From an uncultured Gemmatimonadota bacterium (lineage in GTDB: Bacteria; Gemmatimonadota; Gemmatimonadetes; Gemmatimonadales; Gemmatimonadaceae): a stretch of DNA of 64,000 nt. Positions 1 to 9,774 of this stretch are shown here, piece after piece (position 1 is the stretch's first letter; each line of letters begins with the position of its first letter). A model generated the notes under the pieces. It was not told the origin of the DNA, made no database searches, and saw only the letters and a program-made list of their open reading frames with translations. Location of the stretch: contig CAIVZZ010000006.1 of the NCBI GenBank assembly GCA_903910555.1, positions 122,648 through 186,647 on the forward strand, written 5' to 3'. The position numbers and the translations under genes are program-made.

Positions 1-627
1 GCCCACGACAATCCCCGCCAGTTCGGTGCGAACCTCCAGCGCCACGTTCGTCGGGATTCCGCAGAGCAGATAAATCCCGCCCGCACCCGACTTCGTAGCC
101 GCGTGCATTCGCGACGGAACCGCGCGCCCGCCGCTGATCACATACTCGGCCCACTCCGTGCTCACCGCCGCATTCGCCAGCGCCGATTGATCGTCGACGT
201 CGCGCACACGCCCGATCACCATCCCGGTCGACGTATCGTGCACGGCCGGACATAGTCGCGCGTACATAGTCGTCGCACTTGGGACAGCGAGAACCACCGA
301 CGCGGCCGCGCCCGCGGCAACGTTCGCCGTCGCAATGGGACCCTGCAGGTCAAGCGAGTCGAGAACGTCGTGCGTGAAGCCGATCGAATACTTGCCCGGT
401 GCAACGCTATCGAAGCTGAACCGGCCCTTTTCGTCCGTCGTCGCGTAGCGTGACGGCTCGATCAAAACGACAGTCGCGTTCGCCAGCGGTCCATGCGTGC
501 GCAGCGAGTCGTATACGACTCCGGAAATTCGTCCCTGTGCGCCGGCGCGCGATGCGAACAGCGCGGCCGCGACGAATATGAGCGTGCGTAGTGCTCTCAG
601 GATGCCTCCAAATAGGTCGTTTTTCAC
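1..627 (-). CDS. Exported protein with carboxypeptidase-regulatory-like domains, partial (3' end outside window)
   Basis: Not in the ORF track. The reverse strand reads open from a GTG at 627 (VKNDLFGGILRALRTLIFVAAALFASRAGAQGRISGVVYDSLRTHGPLANATVVLIEPSRYATTDEKGRFSFDSVAPGKYSIGF...). It has a signal peptide followed by a CarboxypepD_reg-like repeat. Confidence 0.75.
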   Translation of the reverse strand, partial: MKNDLFGGILRALRTLIFVAAALFASRAGAQGRISGVVYDSLRTHGPLANATVVLIEPSRYATTDEKGRFSFDSVAPGKYSIGFTHDVLDSLDLQGPIATANVAAGAAASVVLAVPSATTMYARLCPAVHDTSTGMVIGRVRDVDDQSALANAAVSTEWAEYVISGGRAVPSRMHAATKSGAGGIYLLCGIPTNVALEVRTELAGIVVG

Positions 628-807
628 TGGGCAAGCGTAGCCGTTCGGAAATCGGCTCGCAAGCGAAATCTGAGCGCTACAGAGGCGTAAAAGTGTCGGG
701 CGATTTGTATCGACGCTGTAAGGCGTAGTCCTAACGGACGATGGTGACGCGGGAGCTCTGGTGTAATCCTATCAGAGTTCATCGCGGGCTCATCAAGCGG
801 AGGGACA

Positions 808-1299
808 GTGTCGAAGAAGACCAAGGCAAACGAGGGAAGTTCATCCGGCGGCGGCGAACGCATCAGTCGCGAACGTCTGATCGAGCTGCTTAATGAAGAT
901 CTCGCCCGCGAATACCAGGCGATCATCGCGTACATCGTCTACTCGCAGGTCATCAAGGGCGCCGAGTTCATGTCGATCGCCGCCGAACTCGAAAAGCACG
1001 CCGGCGAGGAGCTCGAGCACGCGATCACCATCGCAAATCAAATCGACTACCTCGGCGGCGATCCCACCGTCGTGCCCAATAAGGTCAAGACCTCGAGCAA
1101 GGCGCGAGACATGCTCCGCTTCGACCTCGAAAACGAAACGACCACCATTCGCGCCTATCGCGATCGCGTTCGCCAGTGCGAAGCGCTCGGCGAGTTCGCG
1201 ATGGCCGAACATATCCGTGCGATCCTCATGCAGGAGCAGGAACATCAAATCGATCTCGCCACAGCGCTCGGCGAAGATGCACCGGACATGACATCATGA
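808..1299 (+). CDS. Ferritin-like (bacterioferritin/Dps-like) domain protein
   Basis: 163 aa; four-helix pattern with REYQAI, EKHAGEELEH and MQEQEHQ ligand-like motifs. Confidence 0.8.
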   Translation: MSKKTKANEGSSSGGGERISRERLIELLNEDLAREYQAIIAYIVYSQVIKGAEFMSIAAELEKHAGEELEHAITIANQIDYLGGDPTVVPNKVKTSSKARDMLRFDLENETTTIRAYRDRVRQCEALGEFAMAEHIRAILMQEQEHQIDLATALGEDAPDMTS

Positions 1300-1559
1300 G
1301 CGCTCCAGCCGCCACCTTGCCGCTCGATCATGAGAGGGCAGACAATCGCGTGAATCGCGCGCGCCTCATGGCGCTGCTCGAAGACGATGCGACGCGCGAA
1401 TATCAGGCAATCCTTCGCCTCGTGCGCGAACGCCAATGTAATTCGCTCGGAGATTTCGCGATTGCCGAGCATCTGCGTTCAGTGCTCGCCCAGCCTGCAG
1501 GGGCCGAAAGGATCGATGCGGTCGCGCGCATATTGCGCGCCGCTGAGGCCGCCCCGTGA
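1296..1559 (+). CDS. Truncated ferritin-like paralogue (helix A fused to helix D)
   Basis: ATGA overlap with the upstream stop. MSAPAATLPLDHERADNRVNRARLMALLEDDATREYQAILRLVRERQCNSLGDFAIAEHLRSVLAQ matches both ends of the preceding protein with the middle missing. It lies in frame inside the ORF listed as 1176..1559. Confidence 0.65.
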   Translation: MSAPAATLPLDHERADNRVNRARLMALLEDDATREYQAILRLVRERQCNSLGDFAIAEHLRSVLAQPAGAERIDAVARILRAAEAAP

Positions 1560-2371
1560 CAGGCGCCGCGCGAATGGGTTGGGCCGCGCTGACTGCAGTC
1601 GCATTCGGCACCGGCGCGATGTCGAACATGCGCGAGTCGCGCATTCCGATGCCCATGCCCGGCGGCGTACCTGTTCGCTACACCGAAGGCACGGTGCACG
1701 GATTCCTCGTGCTGACAACCGACGCCGGCGACGTGCTCGCGCATGGCGATCTTCTTCAGGTCGTGTCGAACGAAGGGATCGCTTCGCGAATGGTTTTTCG
1801 TTTTCCCGACGGATCGGTGTTCGACGAGTCCGCGACGTTCACTCAACAGGGCGTGTTCGCGCTGAAGTCATATCATCTCGTGCAGAGCGGCCCCGCGTTC
1901 ACTGATGATCTGGACGCGAGGCTTTCGCATTCCGGCGCGTACTCCGTCACGACGAAATCGCACAAAGATGGCAGCGACCACGTGTACGACGGCACGATCG
2001 CAATGCACGGCGATGTTTACAACGGGATGGTCCCCGTCATCGTGAAGAATGTCTCGACGCGGGAGAACACGAGCGTGCATTTGGTCGCGTTCATGCCAGA
2101 ACCGCGGATGATCACGCTTGAGCTCGCGCCGGCTTCAGTCACAGAGAAGGTTCACGTCGGCGGCCATCAGGAAACAGCGGTGAACTTCGCCTTGAAACCG
2201 CAGCTCGGCTTTTTTCTTCACATCGCCGCAAAACTCACCGGCAAAATGCCGCCCGACAGTCACATGTGGGTCGTTACCGACGACGTCCCGGCATTCGCCC
2301 GCTCAGAAGGTCCGTTGTACACCGGCCCGGTGCGGCGGATCGCGTTGGCGAGTCCGTCAACCACGCACTAA
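1556..2371 (+). CDS. Hypothetical protein
   Basis: 271-aa ORF starting at a GTG that overlaps the upstream stop (GTGA). Confidence 0.65.
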   Translation: MTGAARMGWAALTAVAFGTGAMSNMRESRIPMPMPGGVPVRYTEGTVHGFLVLTTDAGDVLAHGDLLQVVSNEGIASRMVFRFPDGSVFDESATFTQQGVFALKSYHLVQSGPAFTDDLDARLSHSGAYSVTTKSHKDGSDHVYDGTIAMHGDVYNGMVPVIVKNVSTRENTSVHLVAFMPEPRMITLELAPASVTEKVHVGGHQETAVNFALKPQLGFFLHIAAKLTGKMPPDSHMWVVTDDVPAFARSEGPLYTGPVRRIALASPSTTH

Positions 2372-3868
2372 CTAGCGCTTCCAGCTCCCGCCTAACGCCT
2401 TGTACAACTGCACCGCCGAAGTCAGTTGCTGTAGCTGAGCCTGACTCAACGCCAGCTCCGCCGCGAACAGATTCCGCTGCGCGTCGAGTACATCCAGATA
2501 ACTCGCGACGCCGGACGAATACCGGAGTTCCGCCAGTTCCAGCGCGTGCCGCAGCGCCTCAGCTTGCGTTGCCTGCGCCGCCATCTCGTCGCGCGATGTC
2601 TTCACGCCCACGAGCGCATCGTTCGCGTCGCGCAGCGCGCTCAATGCGGCATTTTCATATCCGGCTCTGGCCTGATCGGCGCGTGCACGCGCCGCCGCAG
2701 TCTCGTCCGCTCCACGCGAAAACGCCGAGAGCGGGAAAGAAAAGCCGGCCGACAGCGCGTACACCGTCGTTCCCGGTGAGTACAACTGCGAAGGCTGCGG
2801 CGCCTGACTTCCGTACGATCCGGTGATCGATATCGTCGGAAGATTCGACGCGATCGTCGCGCCAATCCGCGCGGTCGCGGCCGCAAAAGCGCGTTCGGCC
2901 TGCTGCACATCGGGCCGATGCGCCAGAAGCGATGCGCTCAGCGTATCCGGCACGCGCAGCGCGCTCACCGCCGCGGCGAGCGATCCGTGCCTTTCGATCA
3001 TCGCCGGCGACTGCCCGAGCAGGACGCTGAGATTGTGCTCCGTGATCGCGGTCTGCCGTTCGACCTGGGCCAGCGTCACCGCCGGCGCCGCGACCTGCGC
3101 TTCGAACTGCCGCACGTCGAGCTCCGAAATTACGCCGCTCGCATACCGCTGCCGCGCGAGGTCGAGCGTCGCCCGCCGCGACGTCAGCGTGCGAACCGCG
3201 ATCGCGCGCTCCTGGTCGAGCTCGAGCAACTGGAGATATCCGGTCGCGACATCGCTCACCAACGAGAGCACGACGGCTTTTTCAGCCGCATCCCACGACG
3301 CGGCGTCCGCGCTCGCCGCTTCGTACCCGCGGCGCAACCGGCCCCAGAAGTCGAGTTCCCACGCCATATCTCCCGTGAGTCTCGCGGCCCGGTAACCCAG
3401 CACCGTCGGGCCGAACGCTATCTGGTTGGTGCTCTCACTCCCGTTGATCGAGATGTTCGGGAAGTACTGCGTTTTCGCGCTCGCGGCTTCGGCGCGATAC
3501 TCGCGAATGCGCGCGATGGCGGACTGCACATTGCGATTCTGTACGAGCGCGGTCTGCACGAGGCGCTCGAGCGTTGTGTCGTGCAGGATCTCGAGCCATG
3601 CCACACCGGCGGTCGTATCGAAATGCAGAACGCGCTCTGCCGCCGCTGGGTGCGCCATCGTCACACTGTCGTGCGATCGCGCCGTGGCGAGCGAATCGAA
3701 GAACGCGCGGTTTGAATCGGTGCGCGCCGTTCCGTGCAGCTGAACGTCCGGCGCCACTGCCGGCGACGCATGATACGACGGCCCCTGCGCGCAGGAAGCC
3801 GCGCATGCGGCAAGCGCGAGCGAGCAGAGCAGGGCAGCCGTGGGGTTTCGCACGCGCGGCGTCATCAT
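2372..3868 (-). CDS. Efflux outer-membrane lipoprotein, OprM/NodT (TolC) family
   Basis: 498 aa; lipobox near N-terminus (LALAACAASC); OEP repeats (DLARQRYASGVISELDVRQFEAQ; LRYSSGVASYLDVLDAQRNLF). Confidence 0.9.
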   Translation of the reverse strand: MMTPRVRNPTAALLCSLALAACAASCAQGPSYHASPAVAPDVQLHGTARTDSNRAFFDSLATARSHDSVTMAHPAAAERVLHFDTTAGVAWLEILHDTTLERLVQTALVQNRNVQSAIARIREYRAEAASAKTQYFPNISINGSESTNQIAFGPTVLGYRAARLTGDMAWELDFWGRLRRGYEAASADAASWDAAEKAVVLSLVSDVATGYLQLLELDQERAIAVRTLTSRRATLDLARQRYASGVISELDVRQFEAQVAAPAVTLAQVERQTAITEHNLSVLLGQSPAMIERHGSLAAAVSALRVPDTLSASLLAHRPDVQQAERAFAAATARIGATIASNLPTISITGSYGSQAPQPSQLYSPGTTVYALSAGFSFPLSAFSRGADETAAARARADQARAGYENAALSALRDANDALVGVKTSRDEMAAQATQAEALRHALELAELRYSSGVASYLDVLDAQRNLFAAELALSQAQLQQLTSAVQLYKALGGSWKR

Positions 3869-6800
3869 GTGCGCTCCGGCGTCAGCACCGCGGCTGGCGG
3901 CGTGCCGGCGCGCTTTGCGTTGGTCCTGTCCGCCGCCCCGCGAATGATCTGGAAGAAGAGCGGAATGAAGAAGATTCCGATGCTCGTCGCGAAGAGCATC
4001 CCGGCAAACACGCCGGTTCCAATGGAATGGCGGCTGGCCGCGCCCGCGCCGCTCGCGAGCATCAGCGGCAGCACGCCGAGAATGAATGCAAATGAGGTCA
4101 TGAGAATCGGGCGGAGACGTTCGCGTGCGGCTTCGACGGCCGCTTCGTGAATCGCCATCCCATGTCCGCGCAGCTCGGTCGCAAACTCTACAATGAGGAT
4201 CGCGTTCTTAGCCGCGAGTCCAACCACCGCGATCATTCCGACCTGGAAGTACACATCATTGGGCTGGCCTCTGATCCAGATGCCGAGCAGCGCACCCAGC
4301 ACGCCGAACGGAACGCCGAGCAGCACCGCGAACGGTACCGACCAGCTCTCGTATTGCGCGGCGAGCACGAGGAAGACGATGAGCAGGCCGAGCACGAATA
4401 CGAGCGCCGCGTCGCCGCTCGACACGCGCTCCTGATACGACTGACCCGAGTACGACACGCCGATCCCTGATGACGCGAACTGCGTCTGCACGAGATTGTC
4501 GACCTGATTGAGCAGTTCACCGGAGCTGCGTCCCGGCTTCGGCGCGCCAGTGAACTGCGCAGAAGTAAATCCATTGAAGCGCTGCAGTACCGTGGGCGCG
4601 CTGCGGAACGATTGCGTGGTGAGCGCCGACAACGGAATCATCGCGCCGCCCGTGCCGCGCACATACAGCCGGCCGATGTCTTCCGGCTTCTGGCGGAACT
4701 GCTGCTGCGCCTCGGCCTGCACGCGATACGTCTTGCCAAAGAGATTGAAGTCGTTGATGTACAGATCCGAGAGGAATGTTTGCATCGTGCCGAACAGCTC
4801 GCCGAGGTTTACGCCGCGCGATTTCGCGGCCTCGCGATTCACCGTCACGAAGACCTGCGGAACGCTCGAGCGGAAACTCGAGTTGAGTCCGCCGGATGCC
4901 GGCAGCTGAGCCGTGGCGACGCGGAAGTCCTGCACACGCTGCGCAAAATCGCGAATGTCCATCCCGCTGCGATTCTGCAGATTGATTTCCACGCCCGCGG
5001 TCGCGCCAAGTCCGGGCACTTCCGGCAGGTTGAATGCGAACGCCGTGGCGTCGCGCATGCCGAAGAGTTTTCCGTTCACACGCGCCGCGATCGCGTCGAG
5101 CTGATCTTTCGCGGGGCGATCGTCCCAGTTTTTCAGATTCACAAAGATCGTCGCGCCATTCGTTGCGGCAGAGCGTCCGCTGAGAATGTCGAGTCCCACG
5201 AGCGCCACGATATTCACTACCGCCGGTTCGTCGCGCAGAAACTTCTCGACGTTCTCCACCACGGCCTGCGTGCGCTGGAGACTCGCGGCGTCCGGCAGCT
5301 GCACGGCGAGCGCCATGTAGCCCTTGTCTTCGGTCGGGATGAACGCGGTTGGCGTGCGGACCCAGAGCACTCCCGCGAGCGCTACGACAACGAGGAACAC
5401 CGCCATCCAGATACTCGGCCGCCGCAGCACACCGTCGACCGATTTTACGTACCGGCCAGTCGCGCGCTCGAACGTCCTGTTGAACCAGCCGAAGAATCCG
5501 GTCTTGTTCGCTTCGGTGGACGATTCCTTGAGCAGCAGGCCGCAGAGTGCCGGTGTCAGCGTCAGCGCGACCATGCCCGAGAGGAGCACGGCGATGACGA
5601 TCGTGACCGCAAACTGCTTGAACAGCTCGCCCTTCACCCCGCCGATGAACGCGACCGGCACGAACACCGCGCAGAGCACCAGCACGATCGCAATCAGTGC
5701 GCTGGCCACCTGACGAATCGCGCGGTCCGCCGCGAGGCGCGCAGAAATCTTCTCCGACGCCATAATGCGCTCGACGTTCTCGATCACGACGATCGCGTCG
5801 TCCACCACGATGCCGATTGCGAGCACGAGTCCAAATAGCGTGAGCACATTGATCGACATTCCAAGGATGTACAGCCCAAGGAACGTGCCAATGACGCTGA
5901 CCGGCACCGCGAGCATCGGAATCAGCGTCGCGCGCCAGCTCTGCAAAAAGAGGAACACCACGAGCGTCACGAGGATCATCGCCTCGGCGAGCGTGATGAG
6001 CACTTCTTTGATCGATGCCGTCACGAACGGCGTGGTGTCGAACGGAATCGCGTACGTGATCCCTTTCGGAAAAGTCTTCTGCAGTTCGTCCATGCGGGCG
6101 ACGACCGCGTCTTTCACGGCGAGCGCGTTCGCGCCGGGGCGCGTGTAGAGCAGGCTCAGTGCCGAAGGAGTTCCGTTGAGGCGGCCGCGCAGATCGTAGC
6201 TCTGCGCACCCAGCACCACATCGCCAATGTCGCGGATGCGCACGAGGCCGCCATTCGGGACGGCGTGGACGATGACGTCTTTGAACTGATCAACTGTTTC
6301 GAGGCGGCCGAGCGTCGTAATCGGCAGTGTCAGCTGCGTTCCGGCCGGTGATGGTTCGCGGCCGAGTCGTCCGGCGGGGTTCGTCGCGTTCTGCTCCTGC
6401 ACTGCTGCGGAGACATCGCCAACGGTCACGCCGAGCTGCGCCATCTTCTCGGGATTGAGCTGGAGCAGCATCGAGAAGTCGAGATTTGGAAATGGTGTGA
6501 CATCACCCATTCCGGGGACGCGCTTCAATTCATCGACAACATTCAGTTTGAGATAATTCGAGAGATACGTCGCATCGTAACGCGGATCGCTCGACTTGAG
6601 CGCCACCACGCCGAGGATGTCCGTGTTCGCCTTGATGATCGTGACGCCGTTGTTGCGCACGGATGCAGGGAGCTGCGGTTCCGCGAGCTTCTCCGCGTTT
6701 TGCACGTCGACAGCGGCGAGATCTTGATCGCGCGTGACATCAAATGTCACCGAGATCGTCACGCTGCCGTCGCTCGCGGCCGTCGAGGAGTAGTAGAGCA

Positions 6801-7080
6801 TCCCCTGGAGACTCGCGAGCTGTTCTTCGATTGGTGCGGCCACGGCCTGCGCGGCATCTTCGGCCGACGCGCCGGGGAACACGGCGGAGATCGTGACGGC
6901 GGGCGGCGTGATCTGCGGATAGCGTGCGATCGGCAGAAGCTTGATGGCGAACGAGCCGAGCAGGACGATGACGATCGAGATAACCGACGCCATGACCGGG
7001 CGCCGGATGAAGAAGTACTTCGCTTCGTCGACGGTCTCGTCCGGCTTCGGGCTTCCGGCTTCCAGCGTCGGTACGGTCAC
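3865..7080 (-). CDS. RND efflux transporter inner-membrane subunit (AcrB/HAE1 family)
   Basis: 1071 aa; FFIRRPVMASVISIVIVLLGSFAIKLLPIARYPQITPP; GIVVDDAIVVIENV; ATGA overlap with the downstream gene. Confidence 0.95.
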   Translation of the reverse strand: MTVPTLEAGSPKPDETVDEAKYFFIRRPVMASVISIVIVLLGSFAIKLLPIARYPQITPPAVTISAVFPGASAEDAAQAVAAPIEEQLASLQGMLYYSSTAASDGSVTISVTFDVTRDQDLAAVDVQNAEKLAEPQLPASVRNNGVTIIKANTDILGVVALKSSDPRYDATYLSNYLKLNVVDELKRVPGMGDVTPFPNLDFSMLLQLNPEKMAQLGVTVGDVSAAVQEQNATNPAGRLGREPSPAGTQLTLPITTLGRLETVDQFKDVIVHAVPNGGLVRIRDIGDVVLGAQSYDLRGRLNGTPSALSLLYTRPGANALAVKDAVVARMDELQKTFPKGITYAIPFDTTPFVTASIKEVLITLAEAMILVTLVVFLFLQSWRATLIPMLAVPVSVIGTFLGLYILGMSINVLTLFGLVLAIGIVVDDAIVVIENVERIMASEKISARLAADRAIRQVASALIAIVLVLCAVFVPVAFIGGVKGELFKQFAVTIVIAVLLSGMVALTLTPALCGLLLKESSTEANKTGFFGWFNRTFERATGRYVKSVDGVLRRPSIWMAVFLVVVALAGVLWVRTPTAFIPTEDKGYMALAVQLPDAASLQRTQAVVENVEKFLRDEPAVVNIVALVGLDILSGRSAATNGATIFVNLKNWDDRPAKDQLDAIAARVNGKLFGMRDATAFAFNLPEVPGLGATAGVEINLQNRSGMDIRDFAQRVQDFRVATAQLPASGGLNSSFRSSVPQVFVTVNREAAKSRGVNLGELFGTMQTFLSDLYINDFNLFGKTYRVQAEAQQQFRQKPEDIGRLYVRGTGGAMIPLSALTTQSFRSAPTVLQRFNGFTSAQFTGAPKPGRSSGELLNQVDNLVQTQFASSGIGVSYSGQSYQERVSSGDAALVFVLGLLIVFLVLAAQYESWSVPFAVLLGVPFGVLGALLGIWIRGQPNDVYFQVGMIAVVGLAAKNAILIVEFATELRGHGMAIHEAAVEAARERLRPILMTSFAFILGVLPLMLASGAGAASRHSIGTGVFAGMLFATSIGIFFIPLFFQIIRGAADRTNAKRAGTPPAAVLTPERT

Positions 7081-8258
7081 TTCTTCTTCCCCGCCGGAGC
7101 CGTCTTCGCAGTCGGAACGGCCCCTGCGGCTGGCGCAGTCTTCTTTGCTGCCGCCGTGTCCGCCGTGATCTCCGACGGTTTCACCACGCGTCCCGGTGCC
7201 GCCTTCTGAATGCCATCGACGATCACGCGATCGCCGGCCTTGAGACCGTCATCAATGATCCAGAGCGTTCCGCTCCACGGTCCAGTCTTCACATCTCGCG
7301 CGACGACTGTATCGCCGGCGCTGACGACGTAGACGAACTGACGGCCGAGCCCCTGCTGGATTGCGCGCTGCGGAACTGCGAGCGCATTCGCGCGCGAGAA
7401 GCCGGAGAGGCGCACGTTCACGAACTGTCCGGGGACGAGCACGCGATCGTGATTTTCAAATGTCGCGCGGAACTCCTGCGTTCCTGTTGCCGAATCGAGC
7501 GACGGCGCGACGAACGAGAGGTGGCCGATGCGCGGAAGCAGCGTGCCGTTGGGGAGTACGACTTGTACCTGAAGTTTTCCGCCCGGCTCGAGCAGCGGGG
7601 CGGAGCGGGGGTCCGCCCGCCATTCGAGCACTTGTTGCGAAGACGGGCGGAAGACGACGTACGCGGGATCGAGATTGTCGATCGTCGTGAGCAGATCGGC
7701 CGGGCCGGTCACTCGCGCGCCGACTTCGAACATCGCGCGGCCGACGCGACCAGCAGCTTCAGCGCGGACGACGGAATCGTCGAGATCTTTCTTGGCTTGA
7801 TCGACAACAGCTTTCGCCGCGTCGAGTTCTGCGCGCGCATTGTCGACGTCCTGCTGTGCGACGGCGTGCTTGGCGAGCAGTGGTTCGAGACGCGCGAGCG
7901 TGCTTTTTGCATTCACGTAGCGCGCATTCGCGCTCGCGTATGCCGCTTCTGTTTTTACGCGATCGAGACGATAGAGAACCTGTCCCGCCGTGACCGCGGC
8001 GCCTTCGGTGAACGGGCGCTCGAGCACGACGCCTTCCACACGCGCGCGAACTTCTGTGCGGCGTGACGGTTCGATCTGGCCGACCAGATCATATGATTGC
8101 GGCAGCGTCACGGGTTGGACTGTGACGATGCCGACATCAGCGGGTGGGAATGCGCCCTGTTTTGGGGGAGCGCCTTTGCATGCGATGCAGAGTGAGAGCG
8201 AGCCGGCGATGACCACAGCCTGTGCGCGCGTTGCGCGGACGAAGAACTTCGAATGCAC
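7077..8258 (-). CDS. RND efflux periplasmic adaptor (AcrA-like MFP)
   Basis: 393 aa; lipoprotein-like N-terminus; SYDLVGQIEPSRRTEVRARVEGVVLERPFTEGAAVTAGQVLYRLD. Confidence 0.93.
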   Translation of the reverse strand: MHSKFFVRATRAQAVVIAGSLSLCIACKGAPPKQGAFPPADVGIVTVQPVTLPQSYDLVGQIEPSRRTEVRARVEGVVLERPFTEGAAVTAGQVLYRLDRVKTEAAYASANARYVNAKSTLARLEPLLAKHAVAQQDVDNARAELDAAKAVVDQAKKDLDDSVVRAEAAGRVGRAMFEVGARVTGPADLLTTIDNLDPAYVVFRPSSQQVLEWRADPRSAPLLEPGGKLQVQVVLPNGTLLPRIGHLSFVAPSLDSATGTQEFRATFENHDRVLVPGQFVNVRLSGFSRANALAVPQRAIQQGLGRQFVYVVSAGDTVVARDVKTGPWSGTLWIIDDGLKAGDRVIVDGIQKAAPGRVVKPSEITADTAAAKKTAPAAGAVPTAKTAPAGKKK

Positions 8259-8391
8259 CCGACCCCCGACGATTACTGGTTGCCGCAGCGGCGCGGCGAG
8301 ATAAGGACGTCGGCCGAAGAGAACCCGAAGAAGGGTAACTCAGTGCTGAGATGACGTCAATAATCATAATAGGAGAGAGAAGATGAGTGGG

Positions 8392-8603
8392 GAGGGGCGA
8401 GTTTTCGAGGCGATGCAGGATGCAGAAGAGGAATTGGGAAGGCGGGGTGGAGGGGCGAGATCGGAGTAGATGTGAGACGTGAGAACGGGCGCGATCTCGG
8501 AGTGAGTCGCGCCCGTTGTCTTGTCTCCCCACTCGACCCCGCATTCGGATTCCTCTTCTGCATTCTGCATCGAGTCGAAATTCCGCATCCCGACTCGCCC
8601 CTC
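8392..8603. repeat. Hairpin element, family 1 copy A
   Basis: GATGCAGGATGCAGAAGAGGAAT (8412..) versus inverted ATTCCTCTTCTGCATTCTGCATC (8549..8571). Inner perfect 11-bp stem AACGGGCGCGA/TCGCGCCCGTT (8484..8494/8507..8517). Outer GAGGGGCGAG/CTCGCCCCTC. Confidence 0.8.
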
Positions 8604-8607
8604 TTAT

Positions 8608-9774
8608 CTATGCCACCCGCGGCCGCACACCGAATCGTAGCGTCGCCGCGACCAGCCCCATCACCGTCAGCAGCGTGAGCGCCAAGCTCACGGGTGTCGT
8701 CCATGGCCCCGGTTTATACGGGCCGTACTCGTCGAGAAGCCACTGACGAGACCGATGCAACCACGTCTCACCGGTCTCCTCGAAGTAGGCCTCCTGAATC
8801 GGTTTCGAAGATTTCCATATTCTGGCAAATCGCTCCGGCCCCAGCACGACTGCCATCTGGTTGAACCCCGTCCGACGCGTCAAACGCGTCTCATCCGTTT
8901 GAAGCACTCGTACGTCGCTGCCGCCGGGCCATTCCGCCGGGAACGGCGAGCGATATTGCCAGCCGGTCAACGGTGCGCGTCCCACGCAAACACTGTCCTC
9001 GCCGGCCAGACAGCGCGCCGCCGTCACGTTGAACGCCCAGGCCGACCCCCATGGATGTACGATCGGCGCGTCGCGGTGGTCCTGCTCTGCCGTCAAATAC
9101 GTGCGCGCGCTGATGAAACGTCCGTCGATGAGTTCGCGCGCGATTACCGCGCCCGGCGGCCCGAAGGCGTCGTAGAATCCACACGCGTCGAGCAGCGGGT
9201 GCACGGGGCCCGGTGCGCGCCCTCCGACACCTTTCGTCCACGTATCGACGCTGGGCAGCGTGATCACGACGACGCATCTGTCGCCCGTCAGCGCGCTAGG
9301 TGCGATCATGCGCGACTCGGCGGAGGTGCTCGTGCCGTTTGAGCCGTGCGAGACGAGCCCGCCGCTCACGCGCAGTGCGGAATCAACCGCAACAAGGACG
9401 CCTACTTTTCCCTTCCCGTGCAACTCGCCGCGCTCGGCTCGTTCATCGTTGAGCGCCCGCAAGAATGCCGCGCGCCTCTCTTGTGGCACGTTCGCAGCGA
9501 ACCGAACGTCGGGCTCGCCAACTTTGCCGGCCGTCGATCCGAATTCGCGTCGTGCGCTCACCAGATCGCGTGCGGCGACGTACCCTCTGAACAGGGCGTT
9601 GCTATGGCTGTTCCGCGCGTTCATCCGCACGGCCCACGCATACATCGGCGTGTGCGGTTCAACGACGAGCCAGGACGAATACCAATGCGATCCGTCTGCC
9701 GGTAATACCACTGCGCCGATCGTGAGGCAGCCCACGAGTGCGGCCGCGATCCAACGTTCGAAAGTGAATTTCAT
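8608..9774 (-). CDS. Exported/membrane-anchored protein, uncharacterised; paralogue of the upstream gene
   Basis: The ORF track start at 9891 is too far upstream. ATG at 9774 (MKFTFERWIAAALVGCL...) overlaps the upstream TGA (ATGA). N- and C-terminal TM segments; CLAGEDSVC motif. Confidence 0.7.
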   Translation of the reverse strand: MKFTFERWIAAALVGCLTIGAVVLPADGSHWYSSWLVVEPHTPMYAWAVRMNARNSHSNALFRGYVAARDLVSARREFGSTAGKVGEPDVRFAANVPQERRAAFLRALNDERAERGELHGKGKVGVLVAVDSALRVSGGLVSHGSNGTSTSAESRMIAPSALTGDRCVVVITLPSVDTWTKGVGGRAPGPVHPLLDACGFYDAFGPPGAVIARELIDGRFISARTYLTAEQDHRDAPIVHPWGSAWAFNVTAARCLAGEDSVCVGRAPLTGWQYRSPFPAEWPGGSDVRVLQTDETRLTRRTGFNQMAVVLGPERFARIWKSSKPIQEAYFEETGETWLHRSRQWLLDEYGPYKPGPWTTPVSLALTLLTVMGLVAATLRFGVRPRVA

